The notes under the pieces were generated by a model. That model had not been told where the DNA came from, searched no databases, and saw only the letters and a program-made list of their open reading frames with translations. The translations under genes and the position numbers were made by a program. Below, one piece after another: positions 56,039-64,000 of a stretch of 64,000 bases of DNA. Origin of the DNA: an uncultured Lachnospiraceae bacterium (GTDB lineage Bacteria; Bacillota; Clostridia; Lachnospirales; Lachnospiraceae); contig CACZJD010000010.1 of assembly GCA_902781325.1 (NCBI GenBank), positions 1 through 64,000 of the forward strand. Reading direction: 5' to 3'. How positions within the stretch are numbered: position 1 is the stretch's first letter; every line of letters starts with the position of its first letter.

Positions 56039-56902
56039 TCAATATACCGGCGCTTTGATCACCAAAAAGTACAGAAGAACCAGTATGCCGAGGATGATCC
56101 GGTACCAGCCAAAGACCCTGAAGTCGTGCTTTCTGATGTAGTTCATCAGGAAGGCGATGATCACCATGGATACCAGGAATGCGACCAGCATGCCTGTGCC
56201 GAGAAGGATCAGTTCGCCGCCGGAGAAACGGAAGCCGTACTTGACGATCTTGAGAAGGCTCGCGCCTGCCATGACCGGGATCGCCAGGATGAAGGTGAAC
56301 TTGGCAGCCACCGTGCGGGAGACGCCGATCATAAGTCCGCCGACGATGGTGGCTCCGGAGCGGGAGGTTCCGGGGAAGACCGCCGCGATCAGCTGGAAAA
56401 TTCCGATGAGGAAGGCGTCCTTGAAGGTCAGGTCCCTGAGTCTGTCGACCCGGGGCACTCTGTTCTTGTTCACGCTCTCAATAATAATGAAGGCAATACC
56501 CACGACGATCAGCGCGATGCCTACGACGATCGCATTGTAGAGGTGCGCGTCCAGCCAGTCGTCCGCCAGGACGCCTACGACGCCGGCGGGGATGCAGGCC
56601 ACCAGGGCCTTGAGCCAGAGCATGATCGTCGGTTTCCTCACTATGATCTTGGAGCCGCCCGACTTTGTCGTCACTTTTTTGAAAGGCCAGATGGTCTTCC
56701 AGTAGAGGATGACCACCGCGAGGATCGCGCCGAGCTGAATGACCACCAGAAACAGGTTCCAGAACTCAGGGGAGACGTCCAGCTTCACGAACTCGTTGAG
56801 CAGGATCATATGTCCGGTGCTGCTGATCGGGAGCCACTCAGTGACGCCTTCCACGATACCGAACAAAATAGCTTTGAGTATTTCAATTACAGATATCTGC
56901 AT
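56039..56902 (-). CDS. uppP: Undecaprenyl-diphosphatase
   Basis: A 287-residue membrane enzyme (UppP/BacA) recycling undecaprenyl diphosphate for wall synthesis and giving bacitracin tolerance. The signature blocks EGVTEWLPISSTGHMILL (residues about 18-35) and PGTSRSGATIVGGL (near 175) are intact; about eight membrane helices. GGAG precedes ATG 56902. It follows the aminotransferase gene by 18 bases. Confidence 0.96.
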   Translation of the reverse strand: MQISVIEILKAILFGIVEGVTEWLPISSTGHMILLNEFVKLDVSPEFWNLFLVVIQLGAILAVVILYWKTIWPFKKVTTKSGGSKIIVRKPTIMLWLKALVACIPAGVVGVLADDWLDAHLYNAIVVGIALIVVGIAFIIIESVNKNRVPRVDRLRDLTFKDAFLIGIFQLIAAVFPGTSRSGATIVGGLMIGVSRTVAAKFTFILAIPVMAGASLLKIVKYGFRFSGGELILLGTGMLVAFLVSMVIIAFLMNYIRKHDFRVFGWYRIILGILVLLYFLVIKAPVY

Positions 56903-56920
56903 TCAGGATTCTCCTTTCCA

Positions 56921-58114
56921 TCACTTTCCCGCGTACTCGGCCTGCACGAATTCGCGTATCCTGGGCAGCGCTCTCTCCACCTTCTCTGTGTCGATGCAGT
57001 AAGCGACGCGGAAGAAGCCGGGTGCCCCGAAGCCGTCCGCCGGGACAAAGATCAGGTCATACTTCAGCGCCTTTTGGCAGAATGCCACGGCATCTTCCTC
57101 CAGGGCCTTGGGCATGATATAGAAAGTACCGCCGGGCCTCACAACGGTGAAGCCGAGTTCCTTGAAGGTATCGTAGAGCAGGTTCATGTTCGTCTCATAG
57201 ACGGAGAGATCCGCTGTGTCGTCCACTGTCTCCGCCATAGCCAGCATGATCAGCGAGGACGGGCAGTTGTGGCCGATGCCTCTGGAGATCTGTCCGAACA
57301 TGGGCACCAGGTCTTCGGCGTGCTCGCAGGCAGGATTGACTGCCACGTAGCCGATACGCTCTCCGGGCACGGAGAGGGACTTGGAGAAGGAATAGCAGGT
57401 CAGGGTGTGAGGATAGAACTTCGCCACATACGGCGCTTTTTTGCCGTCGAAGATGATCTCCCTGTAAGGCTCGTCCGAGATCAGGAACACGTTGTGGCCA
57501 AATTCCGCGGACTTCCTTGTCAAAAGATCGGCGAGCTTCTCCAGCGTCTCCTCACTGTACAGCACTCCCGAAGGGTTGTTGGGGGTGTTGATCAGGACCG
57601 CTGCCACATTCTCGGTCAGATACTTCTCCGCCTCTTCAAAATTGATCTGGAAAGTCTCAAGATCAGCGGGAACCACTTTGATCCTGGCTCCTGTGTCGTT
57701 GATGTAAGGATTGTATTCCGGGAAATAGGGTGCGAATACGAGCACCTCGTCGCCGGGCTTCGTAACAGCGCGCAGCGCGTGCGCAAGAGCGCCGGCTGCT
57801 CCGGATGTGGCAAAAATATGATTGCCGGTATAATTCATTCCGAATCTGCGGTTCAGGGAGGCCGCGACCTTCTCCTTCACCTCGGGAATGCCGAGGGTGG
57901 GGCTGTAACCGTGGAGTTTTAAGGGCTCCATTGTCTCGAGGAGCGAGATCGAAACGTCCTTAAAGCTCTGAGGCGCGGGCACAGAGGGGTTTCCGAGGCT
58001 GAAGTCGAATACGTTCTCATAGCCGACCTCTTTCCCCCTTGCGGTGGCGTACTCCGAGAGAGTCCGGATCACCGATTTATTGGACAGCATGTTCAGATAA
58101 TGTTCATTGATCAT
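56921..58114 (-). CDS. PLP-dependent class I/II aminotransferase
   Basis: A 397-residue fold-type I aminotransferase of the aspartate aminotransferase group. FDFSLGNPSVP and HGYSPTLGIPEVK near the start, NTPNNPSGVLY near residue 180, the PLP Lys in SFSKSLSVPGERIGY near 240 and FRVAYC near the end. Substrate is not evident; no biosynthetic partners are close. GGAGG precedes ATG 58114. Confidence 0.88.
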   Translation of the reverse strand: MINEHYLNMLSNKSVIRTLSEYATARGKEVGYENVFDFSLGNPSVPAPQSFKDVSISLLETMEPLKLHGYSPTLGIPEVKEKVAASLNRRFGMNYTGNHIFATSGAAGALAHALRAVTKPGDEVLVFAPYFPEYNPYINDTGARIKVVPADLETFQINFEEAEKYLTENVAAVLINTPNNPSGVLYSEETLEKLADLLTRKSAEFGHNVFLISDEPYREIIFDGKKAPYVAKFYPHTLTCYSFSKSLSVPGERIGYVAVNPACEHAEDLVPMFGQISRGIGHNCPSSLIMLAMAETVDDTADLSVYETNMNLLYDTFKELGFTVVRPGGTFYIMPKALEEDAVAFCQKALKYDLIFVPADGFGAPGFFRVAYCIDTEKVERALPRIREFVQAEYAGK

Positions 58115-58138
58115 GTTAATTCCTCCGCTCTATATCTT

Positions 58139-59020
58139 CTATAATATGAAAATCCATTCATTTTTGTTCAGTATATAATAGCGCTGATCTTCCCTGCGCG
58201 CTACCTCTCTGAAGCCAAAAGATCGCAATATTTTGTCGGAAGCGGTATTGGAGAGCGCCGTATCGGCCCCGATCCGCTCAAATCCGAGCTGCGTAAAGCC
58301 GTACTCTATGAGCGCCGCACAGACTTCCCGGGCGATTCCTTTCCCCCGCCGGTCCTTTCTGACGAGATAGCCGAAGGACGCGTCCGGCGCCGGTCCGGGC
58401 GCGGAACTGTTCGGGAAGGAAAAGCCGATCCTGCCAATAAGTTCCTCCGTCTGTCGGGAGATCACCGCCCAGTGGCCGTATCCGCAGAACCGGTAGACTC
58501 TGTCGATATAGGCCTCCAGGATCTTCCTCTCCTTCTCAGTGTCCTCCGAGGGCGCTTCGAGAAACTTCACAGCCTCCTCGTCATAGAGCGCGCGGATCGC
58601 TTCAAGATCTTCCGGGACGAACTCCCGCACTTCGCAGCGCGCCGTCTCCAGGATCGTCCAGGGCAGATGCCTCTGCCGCTGCCAGATCTTGACCAGAGAA
58701 TCCCTGTCCACCCACTGAGGCTCCATCAAAATATAGTCGGCACTTTTGATGGGGGTCAGACCCCCGTTCCCGGGGGTCTGACCCCCATGGGAGTACCCGC
58801 AGAACGCGGCTCCCAGATCCTGCAGCTGCCGCAGCAGCCGCTCCGAATCCGCGATGTACAGCGCGTCAAACTCCGGGGCAGGCAGCTCTTCGCCGGCGTC
58901 GACCACCCACAGGTCCGATTCGAAGCCGTACCCTCTGTAAGTCCGCACGGCCTCCGCTGCTTCGGGAAGGCTTTCCTTGTACCATTGTTCTTCCAGATAA
59001 AAAAATACTTTCTCGACCAT
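58139..59020 (-). CDS. GNAT family N-acetyltransferase with N-terminal domain
   Basis: A 293-residue protein. The N-terminal half (1-120) is an unassigned domain; the C-terminal half (about 125-285) is a GNAT acetyltransferase of the RimJ/RimL type (TARCEVREFVPEDLEAIRAL, acetyl-CoA loop VRKDRRGKGIAREVC, ALSNTASDKILRSFGF). A DNA palindrome at 58749-58788 adds GGQTPGNGGLTP in frame between the domains. The start at 59020 is chosen because a strong promoter's -10 lies at 59031-59036, which leaves almost no leader; the frame extends to 59119 but that would include the promoter. Confidence 0.82.
   Translation of the reverse strand: MVEKVFFYLEEQWYKESLPEAAEAVRTYRGYGFESDLWVVDAGEELPAPEFDALYIADSERLLRQLQDLGAAFCGYSHGGQTPGNGGLTPIKSADYILMEPQWVDRDSLVKIWQRQRHLPWTILETARCEVREFVPEDLEAIRALYDEEAVKFLEAPSEDTEKERKILEAYIDRVYRFCGYGHWAVISRQTEELIGRIGFSFPNSSAPGPAPDASFGYLVRKDRRGKGIAREVCAALIEYGFTQLGFERIGADTALSNTASDKILRSFGFREVARREDQRYYILNKNEWIFIL
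58749..58788. repeat. Double palindrome inside the GNAT coding sequence
   Basis: Two 17-base arms (ATGGGGGTCAGACCCCC and GGGGGTCTGACCCCCAT) in inverted orientation around a six-base loop. Each arm is itself palindromic (GGGGGTC/GACCCCC). The block is unlike the surrounding coding DNA in composition and keeps the frame open. Confidence 0.9.
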
Positions 59021-59030
59021 ACTATGCATC

Positions 59031-59059
59031 ATTATACAAAGACCTGCATCGGAATGCAA
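59031..59059 (-). promoter_or_regulatory. Promoter of the GNAT gene, near-leaderless
   Basis: Minus-strand -35 TTGCAT (59059-59054), 17-bp spacer, perfect -10 TATAAT (59036-59031). A start about seven bases on would fall only a few bases before the ATG at 59020, with no ribosome site between. Confidence 0.65.
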
Positions 59060-59157
59060 AGCGGAAGTAAAGCCGGAGGCGTTCATATTTTGTTCATATT
59101 TTATTTTTACATTCTTCAATTTTTACTAAATCTTTGTACACGATTGACATCTATAAT

Positions 59158-59270
59158 ACAATCATAGACAACAAACAAGACGATTACCCATTGTTGGTTT
59201 ACAAATAACTTTTTCATAACATGCCAGGTACTGATGTACCTGGCATCCTCCCTTTTACGGGAGTTTTTTT
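59158..59270 (+). ncRNA. Candidate small RNA
   Basis: A plus-strand TATAAT at 59152-59157 (poor -35) is followed by about 60 unstructured bases, a perfect 11-bp hairpin ATGCCAGGTAC / GTACCTGGCAT (59221-59246) and an intrinsic terminator CTCCC/GGGAG plus seven T (59248-59270). No open frame lies in it and the neighbouring genes run the other way, so a free-standing transcript of about 105 bases is possible. No known RNA family recognised. Confidence 0.4.
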
Positions 59271-59297
59271 GTTTTTGGAGCTTTTTCCCCGCATGTA

Positions 59298-59350
59298 TAA
59301 AAAAACCGGCCCGCTGCCAGGACTTCCCTGACAGCGATGCCGGTCTTTTT
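59298..59350 (-). terminator. Terminator of the uvrC-hprK-murB-rapZ-whiA-crh operon
   Basis: Long minus-strand hairpin (ACCGGC, CGCTG, CAGG paired with CCTG, CAGCG, GCCGGT, small internal loops) followed by seven U. Confidence 0.9.
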
Positions 59351-59410
59351 ACTCCCTATTCATTATTGTAAACTCTGCGCCGGATCCCCTGCGCGTCTTT
59401 AATAAGATAG

Positions 59411-59680
59411 TCAGCTCACAAGATTGAGCTTGTCCTTGAGAAAGCTCTGGATCTCCTGCATCGCGCCTTCCTCATCATTCCCATCTGCCGATACGGTGAG
59501 CAGATCACCGTTCGCGAGATTCAAAGACATCATTCCCATGATACTCTTCGCGTTAACGCGCTTCGTATCTGTTTCGAGATAGATCTTGCTCTCATACTTG
59601 CTGGCCACCTGTACCAGCTCGGCGATAGGTCTGGGCTCAAGACCGCCCGGGCATGAGATCTTAATAGATTTCTTCATCAT
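59411..59680 (-). CDS. crh: Crh-like HPr family protein
   Basis: An 89-residue HPr-fold protein. The usual active-site GLHARPA reads GLEPRPIAELV, so the phosphate-accepting His is replaced by Glu, while the regulatory Ser is kept in NAKSIMGMMSLNL. This is the Crh pattern: a target of HPr kinase serving CcpA-type catabolite control but not sugar transport. It overlaps whiA (TAATG), as crh follows whiA in B. subtilis, and hprK is in the same operon. Confidence 0.9.
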   Translation of the reverse strand: MMKKSIKISCPGGLEPRPIAELVQVASKYESKIYLETDTKRVNAKSIMGMMSLNLANGDLLTVSADGNDEEGAMQEIQSFLKDKLNLVS

Positions 59681-60702
59681 TACACATTCTCCTTGACTGC
59701 GCTGTCCGGCCTCTTCTCTAGTCCGGCCCCGGAAGCCTGTTTCCCGCTTCGCGAATCCGATCTGTATTTCTCGGCGATCTCCGTGAGTCTTCTCAGCCTG
59801 TGGTTCACCCCCGACTTTCCGATGGGGGGAACGGCCAGATCACCCAGTTCCCGCAGAGGAGTGTCCGGATACTGCAGTCGCAGCTCGGCCATTTTCCTCA
59901 GACTCTCCGGGAGTGTCCTGAGAATCCCTGACTCCTCCAGATAGCGGATGTCGCTGATCTGCTTCCTGGACGCGCTCACTGTCTTCCCTATGTTGGCTGT
60001 CTCGCAGTTGACGCGCCGGTTGACAGAATTGCGCAGTTCCTTGAGGATTCTCTGATTCTCCATCTCCATCATGCTGATGGGCGCTCCCATCAGGTTCAGA
60101 AGATCGACGATGTCCTCGGAGTCCTTAAAATACACAACTTGGACTTTCTTGCGAAGAACAGATTTGGCTTCCTTGCCAAAACTCAGAAGTATTTCCTTCA
60201 GCTGTGAAGCCTGCTCTTTCGAGTCGCAGCTCCACTCCAGATGATACTCTTTACGGGGATCACTCACAGATCCGCAGCACAGGAAGAGATCCCTGATGTA
60301 ATTCCTTCTGCAGCAGCTTCTTCCCAGCAGTTCCGCCGGCACTGTGCAGTCGTCATCTCTTTGCAGATTTCCGGCGCTGTCACACGCCCCGGTCTTCTGC
60401 GCGAGCTCTCTCACTGTGTCTGAGGAAAGGTCTGCTTGCAGCCATCCCCTCGGTTCCCGGCCTCCCGTACTGACCGGCGAACACACCATGGTTCTAATAT
60501 TACTGGTTTTACATACTAAAGTAAAGCACTTTCTAAGGGCTTCACCGTTATCCTGACTCAGCAGAAGCCTGTATTTTCCGTCCGGATCCCTCTCAAATCT
60601 GCCGATGCACGCAAGCAGGACCGCCTCAGACGCGATCCGGCAGTGCCTGGCAGAGGGGATATCGGAGGCGATCTCCGCCTTCACTTCAGAAGAAAAAGAC
60701 AT
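59680..60702 (-). CDS. whiA: DNA-binding protein WhiA
   Basis: A 340-residue protein with an N-terminal LAGLIDADG-homing-endonuclease-like fold (SFSSEVKAEIASDIPS, LFLCCGSVSDPRKEYHLEW) and a C-terminal helix-turn-helix (LAVPPIGKSGVNHRLRRLTEIAEKY, read as PPIGKSGVNHRLRRL). It is a conserved Gram-positive factor tied to cell division and growth. A spacer of low similarity (about residues 75-115) is longer than usual. It lies between rapZ and crh. Confidence 0.94.
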   Translation of the reverse strand: MSFSSEVKAEIASDIPSARHCRIASEAVLLACIGRFERDPDGKYRLLLSQDNGEALRKCFTLVCKTSNIRTMVCSPVSTGGREPRGWLQADLSSDTVRELAQKTGACDSAGNLQRDDDCTVPAELLGRSCCRRNYIRDLFLCCGSVSDPRKEYHLEWSCDSKEQASQLKEILLSFGKEAKSVLRKKVQVVYFKDSEDIVDLLNLMGAPISMMEMENQRILKELRNSVNRRVNCETANIGKTVSASRKQISDIRYLEESGILRTLPESLRKMAELRLQYPDTPLRELGDLAVPPIGKSGVNHRLRRLTEIAEKYRSDSRSGKQASGAGLEKRPDSAVKENV

Positions 60703-60720
60703 AGTGAACCCCCGTCTGTT

Positions 60721-61575
60721 CTAGTGCTTCGAATCTCTGTGATAGAGGTTGATCCCGTAGTCGCCGCCCCGAAGCCTCTCGGCCAGCGCGTTGGCGATCG
60801 TCACGCTGCGGTGCTGTCCGCCGGTGCATCCGATGGCTATGACCAGCTGGTTCTTGCCCTCTTTGACATAGCCCGGGATCAGAAAGGAGATCATATCCTC
60901 AAGTTTCTCCATAAACTGCCCTGCCTCCGGGAAGGACATGACGTAGTCCCGGACAGGTTTATCGTTCCCCGTCAGTTTCTTGAGCCTCTCCACGTAGAAG
61001 GGATTGGGCAGGAAGCGGACGTCAAAGACCAGATCCGCGTCGGCCGGAATACCGTTCTTGAAGCCAAAAGACATGATAGAGATCATCAAAGAATTGTAGT
61101 TCTCGTCCTTGACGAAGATCTTGATCAATTCCTCCTTGAGAACTCTGGTGAGGAGGCCTGAAGTGTCGATCACATAGTCCGCGTCTTTTTTGATCTGCTC
61201 CAGGATCTTTCTCTCCTGCGCGATGCCGTCCTCCACGCGGCCGGACGGGCACACGGGATGCTGGCGCCTGGTCTCCTTGTATCTCTTGATCAGGACCTCG
61301 TCGCTGGCGTCCATAAAGAGGATCTCGTACTTATAGCCCTTCTTTTTGAGCGCCGCGAGCACCTGTTCCACATTGTCGAAGGATTTGTCGGCGCGGACAT
61401 CCAGACCCAGCACGACCTTGTCGACATCGCTGCCGGGCGCGGATACGAGTTCCATAAAGGGGTCGATCAGACGGACCGGGAGATTGTCCACGCAGTAATA
61501 GCCCATATCCTCCAGAAAGCGGATCGCGGTAAGCTTTCCTCCTCCGCTCATACCTGTCACTACAACAAATCTCAT
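60721..61575 (-). CDS. rapZ: RNase adapter / nucleotide-binding protein RapZ (YvcJ)
   Basis: A 284-residue P-loop protein. The Walker A region reads VVTGMSGGGKLTAIRFLED, where the residue after Lys is Leu and not the usual Ser/Thr; then GYYCVDNLPVRLI and the C-terminal domain with RFLPNPFY, IGCTGGQHRSV and the end HRDSKH. RapZ controls GlmS synthesis in E. coli; YvcJ in Bacillus is a GTP/ATP-binding protein linked to competence. The gene yvcK, which usually sits between rapZ and whiA, is absent here. Confidence 0.93.
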   Translation of the reverse strand: MRFVVVTGMSGGGKLTAIRFLEDMGYYCVDNLPVRLIDPFMELVSAPGSDVDKVVLGLDVRADKSFDNVEQVLAALKKKGYKYEILFMDASDEVLIKRYKETRRQHPVCPSGRVEDGIAQERKILEQIKKDADYVIDTSGLLTRVLKEELIKIFVKDENYNSLMISIMSFGFKNGIPADADLVFDVRFLPNPFYVERLKKLTGNDKPVRDYVMSFPEAGQFMEKLEDMISFLIPGYVKEGKNQLVIAIGCTGGQHRSVTIANALAERLRGGDYGINLYHRDSKH

Positions 61576-61625
61576 TTTTGTCCTTTCCGCAGAGCCGCCC
61601 TGCGCCGGGAGCCCTGCCCGGGTCC

Positions 61626-62558
61626 TTAAAATTCTCCCAAAAAGATCACTTCCCTCTCAAGCTGCACGCCGGAATCCTCCAGCACGATCCTCTGCACTTC
61701 TTCGATCAGCTGCCTGATCTGCGCCGCGCTGGCGTTCCCCCTGTTGATCACAAAGCCCGCGTGTTTCTCCGACACCTGGGCGTCGCCCACGCTAAAGCCC
61801 ATAAGGCCCGCGTCCTGGATCAGTTTGCCGGCAAAATATCCTTCCGGCCTCTTGAAAGTGCTGCCCGCGCTGGCATACTCCAAGGGCTGCTTGTCCATGC
61901 GCTTCTGCGCAAGTTCTGTGATCTTGTCAATTATTTTCTGCCTGTCGCCGGGCTCCAGCTCTATTTCAGCGCCGAGAACGATTCCTCTCTCCCGTTTCAG
62001 GCGGCTGGTGCGATAGCCGAATTCCATCTCTTCTCCGGAAAATTCCCTGATCCCGGAATCCGGGTAAAAGATCCTTACAGACCTCACCACATCCTTCATC
62101 TCGCCGCCGTAAGCGCCGGCGTTCATCATGACTGCGCCGCCGAGCGAGCCGGGTATGCCTGCCGCGAATTCAAATCCGGCAAGGGACGCGTCTCTAGCGG
62201 CCATCGCTATTTTGAGAAGAGAGGCGCCCGCCCCTGCTCTCAGGCGGCATCCGTCGATCCTCACATCACACAGATCTGACTCCGTTCCTGAAGGAGCGCA
62301 CATGGTCACGACCGCTCCCCGAAAGCCTCCGTCTCCGATCAGGAGGTTCGTGCCTCTTCCGAGCAGGAACACCTCGATTCCCGATGATCGGAGCAGCTCC
62401 ATGGTCTTTACCAGTTCCTCCTCCGTACACACCTGAATAAACAGGTCCGCCGGTCCTCCGGTCCTGAAGGAGCAGTGCCCCGACAGAGGTTCGTCTCTTG
62501 TCACTCTCTCCGGAGCCGCGATCTTTATAAGTTCACTGACTAATCCTTCTGTAATCAC
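61626..62558 (-). CDS. murB: UDP-N-acetylenolpyruvoylglucosamine reductase
   Basis: A 310-residue FAD enzyme producing UDP-MurNAc for peptidoglycan. FRTGGPADLFIQ and LGRGTNLLI bind FAD; GIPGSLGGAVMMNAGAYGGE and YRTSRLK and the C-terminal GSTFKRPEGYFAGKLI with catalytic Ser and HAGFVINRG are characteristic of type II MurB. The start is GTG at 62558 directly after the hprK stop, with TGAGGA seven bases upstream. Confidence 0.96.
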   Translation of the reverse strand: MITEGLVSELIKIAAPERVTRDEPLSGHCSFRTGGPADLFIQVCTEEELVKTMELLRSSGIEVFLLGRGTNLLIGDGGFRGAVVTMCAPSGTESDLCDVRIDGCRLRAGAGASLLKIAMAARDASLAGFEFAAGIPGSLGGAVMMNAGAYGGEMKDVVRSVRIFYPDSGIREFSGEEMEFGYRTSRLKRERGIVLGAEIELEPGDRQKIIDKITELAQKRMDKQPLEYASAGSTFKRPEGYFAGKLIQDAGLMGFSVGDAQVSEKHAGFVINRGNASAAQIRQLIEEVQRIVLEDSGVQLEREVIFLGEF

Positions 62559-63503
62559 TTAATCGTCCTCATCATCTCTGTTTCCGCCCATGAGATTGGC
62601 CTGGACACGCTTGTAGAGCTCCTGAGCCGCGTTATAGCCCATGAGCTTCTGCCTGTGGTTGACAGCCGCTGCCTCGCAGATGATCGCGAGATTCCGGCCC
62701 GGACGGATCGGGATCTTGTGGCACACAACGCGGTTGCCGAGGTACTCGATATAATGCTCCTCAAGGCCAAGGCGGTCGAAATCCTTGTCTTTGCTCCATT
62801 CCTCCAGTTCTATGACCAGATCGATATTCTGGCTGTTGCGGACGCTGGAGACGCCGAACAGGGTCTTGACATCGATGATGCCGATGCCCCTCAGTTCGAT
62901 CAAATGCTTCGTGATCTCGGGTGCCGTGCCGATCAGAGTATCCTCGCTCACCTTGCGGATCTCAACAACATCGTCTGATACCAGTCTGTGCCCCCTCTTG
63001 ATCAGTTCCAGCGCCATCTCGGATTTACCGATGCCGCTCTCGCCTGTGATCAGGACACCGACGCCGTAGACGTCGATCAGGACGCCGTGGATCGTGATGC
63101 AGGGCGCCAGCCGGACATTCAGCCAGCGGATGATCTCACCCATAAAGTTGGAAGTGGCATTCTTGGTCATCAGAAGCGCCACCCCGTTTTCCAGGGCGTA
63201 TTTCATGAAAAGTTCGTCGGGCTCGAGTTCTCTGCAGAATACAACGCAGGGAATATCCATAGAGAGGAACTTCTTGTAGATCTCTTCCTTCCGCTCAGGA
63301 CTCATCTGCTGCATATAGGAGTACTCCACCAGACCGATGATCTGGATCCTTCCCGCCGCGAAGTGTTCAAAATACCCTGTCATCTGCACTGCGGGCCGGT
63401 TGATATCGGGCTGCCGGATCCTGATCTTGGAGACATCGATCTGCGGCGTCAGATTCTCGAGGTTCATTTTGGCGATCACCTCATTTAATCGAACAGTTCC
63501 CAT
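62559..63503 (-). CDS. hprK: HPr kinase/phosphorylase
   Basis: A 314-residue bifunctional enzyme that phosphorylates or dephosphorylates the regulatory Ser of HPr and Crh. Walker A GESGIGKSEMALELIKRGH near residue 155, RLVSDDVVEI, and the capping signature near LIELRGIGIIDVKTLFG. Together with the two His-less HPr-like genes in this window it supplies a regulatory branch for catabolite control. GAGGAAAG precedes ATG. It lies between uvrC and murB. Confidence 0.96.
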   Translation of the reverse strand: MGTVRLNEVIAKMNLENLTPQIDVSKIRIRQPDINRPAVQMTGYFEHFAAGRIQIIGLVEYSYMQQMSPERKEEIYKKFLSMDIPCVVFCRELEPDELFMKYALENGVALLMTKNATSNFMGEIIRWLNVRLAPCITIHGVLIDVYGVGVLITGESGIGKSEMALELIKRGHRLVSDDVVEIRKVSEDTLIGTAPEITKHLIELRGIGIIDVKTLFGVSSVRNSQNIDLVIELEEWSKDKDFDRLGLEEHYIEYLGNRVVCHKIPIRPGRNLAIICEAAAVNHRQKLMGYNAAQELYKRVQANLMGGNRDDEDD

Positions 63504-63520
63504 ATTCTTTCCTCTCTGGC

Positions 63521-64000
63521 TTATGCGCCGGGATCACTTACTTGTGCCTCTGCCTCCGCCCCCGGATTTCCCGCGGGCGATTCCTTTTTTCTGTGAAAAT
63601 ACTGATAGATCTCCTCCGCTGCGGCCGTCGTGATCTCCGGCACACCGGCGAGCCTCTCGACATCCGCCGCCGCGATCTCCTCTATGGAGCCGAATTCGCG
63701 CATCAGCGCTTTCTTCCTGGCAGGTCCGATCCCGGGGATCTCTTCCAGCGCGGAAGATGTCTGCGCCTTGCCCCGGAGCGACCGGTGATACTCGATGGCG
63801 AACCTGTGGGCCTCATCCTGGATCCGGGTGATCAGTTTGAAGGCCTCGCTCGAGCGGTCAATAGGGATTTCAACATTATTGTAATACAAACCTCTGGTCC
63901 TGTGGTGATCATCCTTCACCATTCCGCAGACCGGGATCTGAAGTCCCAGCTCGTCGAGCACCTGCAGGGCGATATTTACCTGCCCTCTGCCGCCGTCCAT
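63521..64000 (-). CDS. uvrC: Excinuclease ABC subunit C, C-terminal part (5' end outside window)
   Basis: The last 159 codons of UvrC. The visible part includes the C-terminal RNase H-like nuclease ([19 protein letters not shown] with its Asp; [11 protein letters not shown]) and the helix-hairpin-helix ([37 protein letters not shown]). UvrC makes the two incisions of excision repair. The tail is Pro/Glu/Ala-rich. It is transcribed into hprK, 17 bases downstream. Confidence 0.93.
   Translation of the reverse strand: MDGGRGQVNIALQVLDELGLQIPVCGMVKDDHHRTRGLYYNNVEIPIDRSSEAFKLITRIQDEAHRFAIEYHRSLRGKAQTSSALEEIPGIGPARKKALMREFGSIEEIAAADVERLAGVPEITTAAAEEIYQYFHRKKESPAGNPGAEAEAQVSDPGA

Overview
This 64 kb window is a housekeeping stretch of a bacterial chromosome, most likely a low-copy, moderately GC-rich member of the Clostridia (Bacillota), probably Lachnospiraceae. 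The evidence is gene order typical of Firmicutes (tilS-hpt-ftsH; hrcA-grpE-dnaK-dnaJ-prmA-rsmE; ireB-ruvX-DUF1292; hprK..rapZ-whiA-crh; cdaA-cdaR), strong AGGAGG-type ribosome sites, and small proteins common in Lachnospiraceae (DUF6465-like, DUF6472-like, His-less HPr proteins). Nearly every gene lies on the minus strand; the only supported plus-strand gene is a small HPr-like gene at 45.4-45.7 kb. I see no rRNA, IS element, prophage or CRISPR array. There is one tRNA, tRNA-Gln(CTG).

Layout, read in the direction of transcription (high to low coordinate). 64.0-59.3 kb: uvrC (partial), hprK, murB, rapZ, whiA, crh, then a terminator. 59.0-56.0 kb: a GNAT acetyltransferase with a palindrome inside its coding sequence, an aminotransferase and uppP. 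55.9-48.3 kb: a DUF6465-like protein, then the heat-shock operon hrcA (broken), grpE, dnaK, dnaJ, prmA, rsmE. 48.3-45.7 kb: a cysteine desulfurase and thiI, the sulfur relay for 4-thiouridine, separated by a long palindrome. 45.3-35.7 kb: a long operon mtaB, ireB, ruvX, DUF1292, rnjA, mltG-like, O-methyltransferase, U32 peptidase (trhP-like), trkA, trkH (broken). Then tRNA-Gln, a secreted amidase with wall-binding repeats, an acyl-ACP thioesterase, cvfB, a PucR/CdaR-type regulator and a C-terminal processing protease. 29.0-26.0 kb: a DUF6472-like protein, an SPFH protein with zinc ribbons and a membrane zinc-ribbon protein, resembling a membrane-stress module. 25.5-9.4 kb: uvrB (LexA box upstream), uvrA, recD2, comF, two unknown membrane proteins, cdaA, cdaR, leuA, proS, cca. 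9.3-3.5 kb: hup, rqcP, divIC, a 62-63 bp tandem repeat array, tilS, hpt, ftsH. 3.2-0 kb: two GH13 glucan enzymes, the second with a promoter overlapped by a LacI-type operator.

The most unusual signals are non-coding. There is a six-unit imperfect tandem array (7.6-7.95 kb) with a solitary relative 27 kb away. Short 29-32 bp tandem duplications sit immediately after the stop codons of several genes. A 24-bp perfect palindrome lies between nifS-like and thiI, and another palindrome is inserted in frame in a GNAT gene. The heptamer CAAAATA appears over-represented. Two conserved genes, hrcA and trkH, each appear to carry an internal deletion with a frameshift; this is either real decay or a sequence error, and reads are needed to tell. 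I did not find a clear new multi-gene system; the best candidates for undescribed biology are the repeats, the His-less HPr pair next to hprK, and the SPFH/zinc-ribbon pair.
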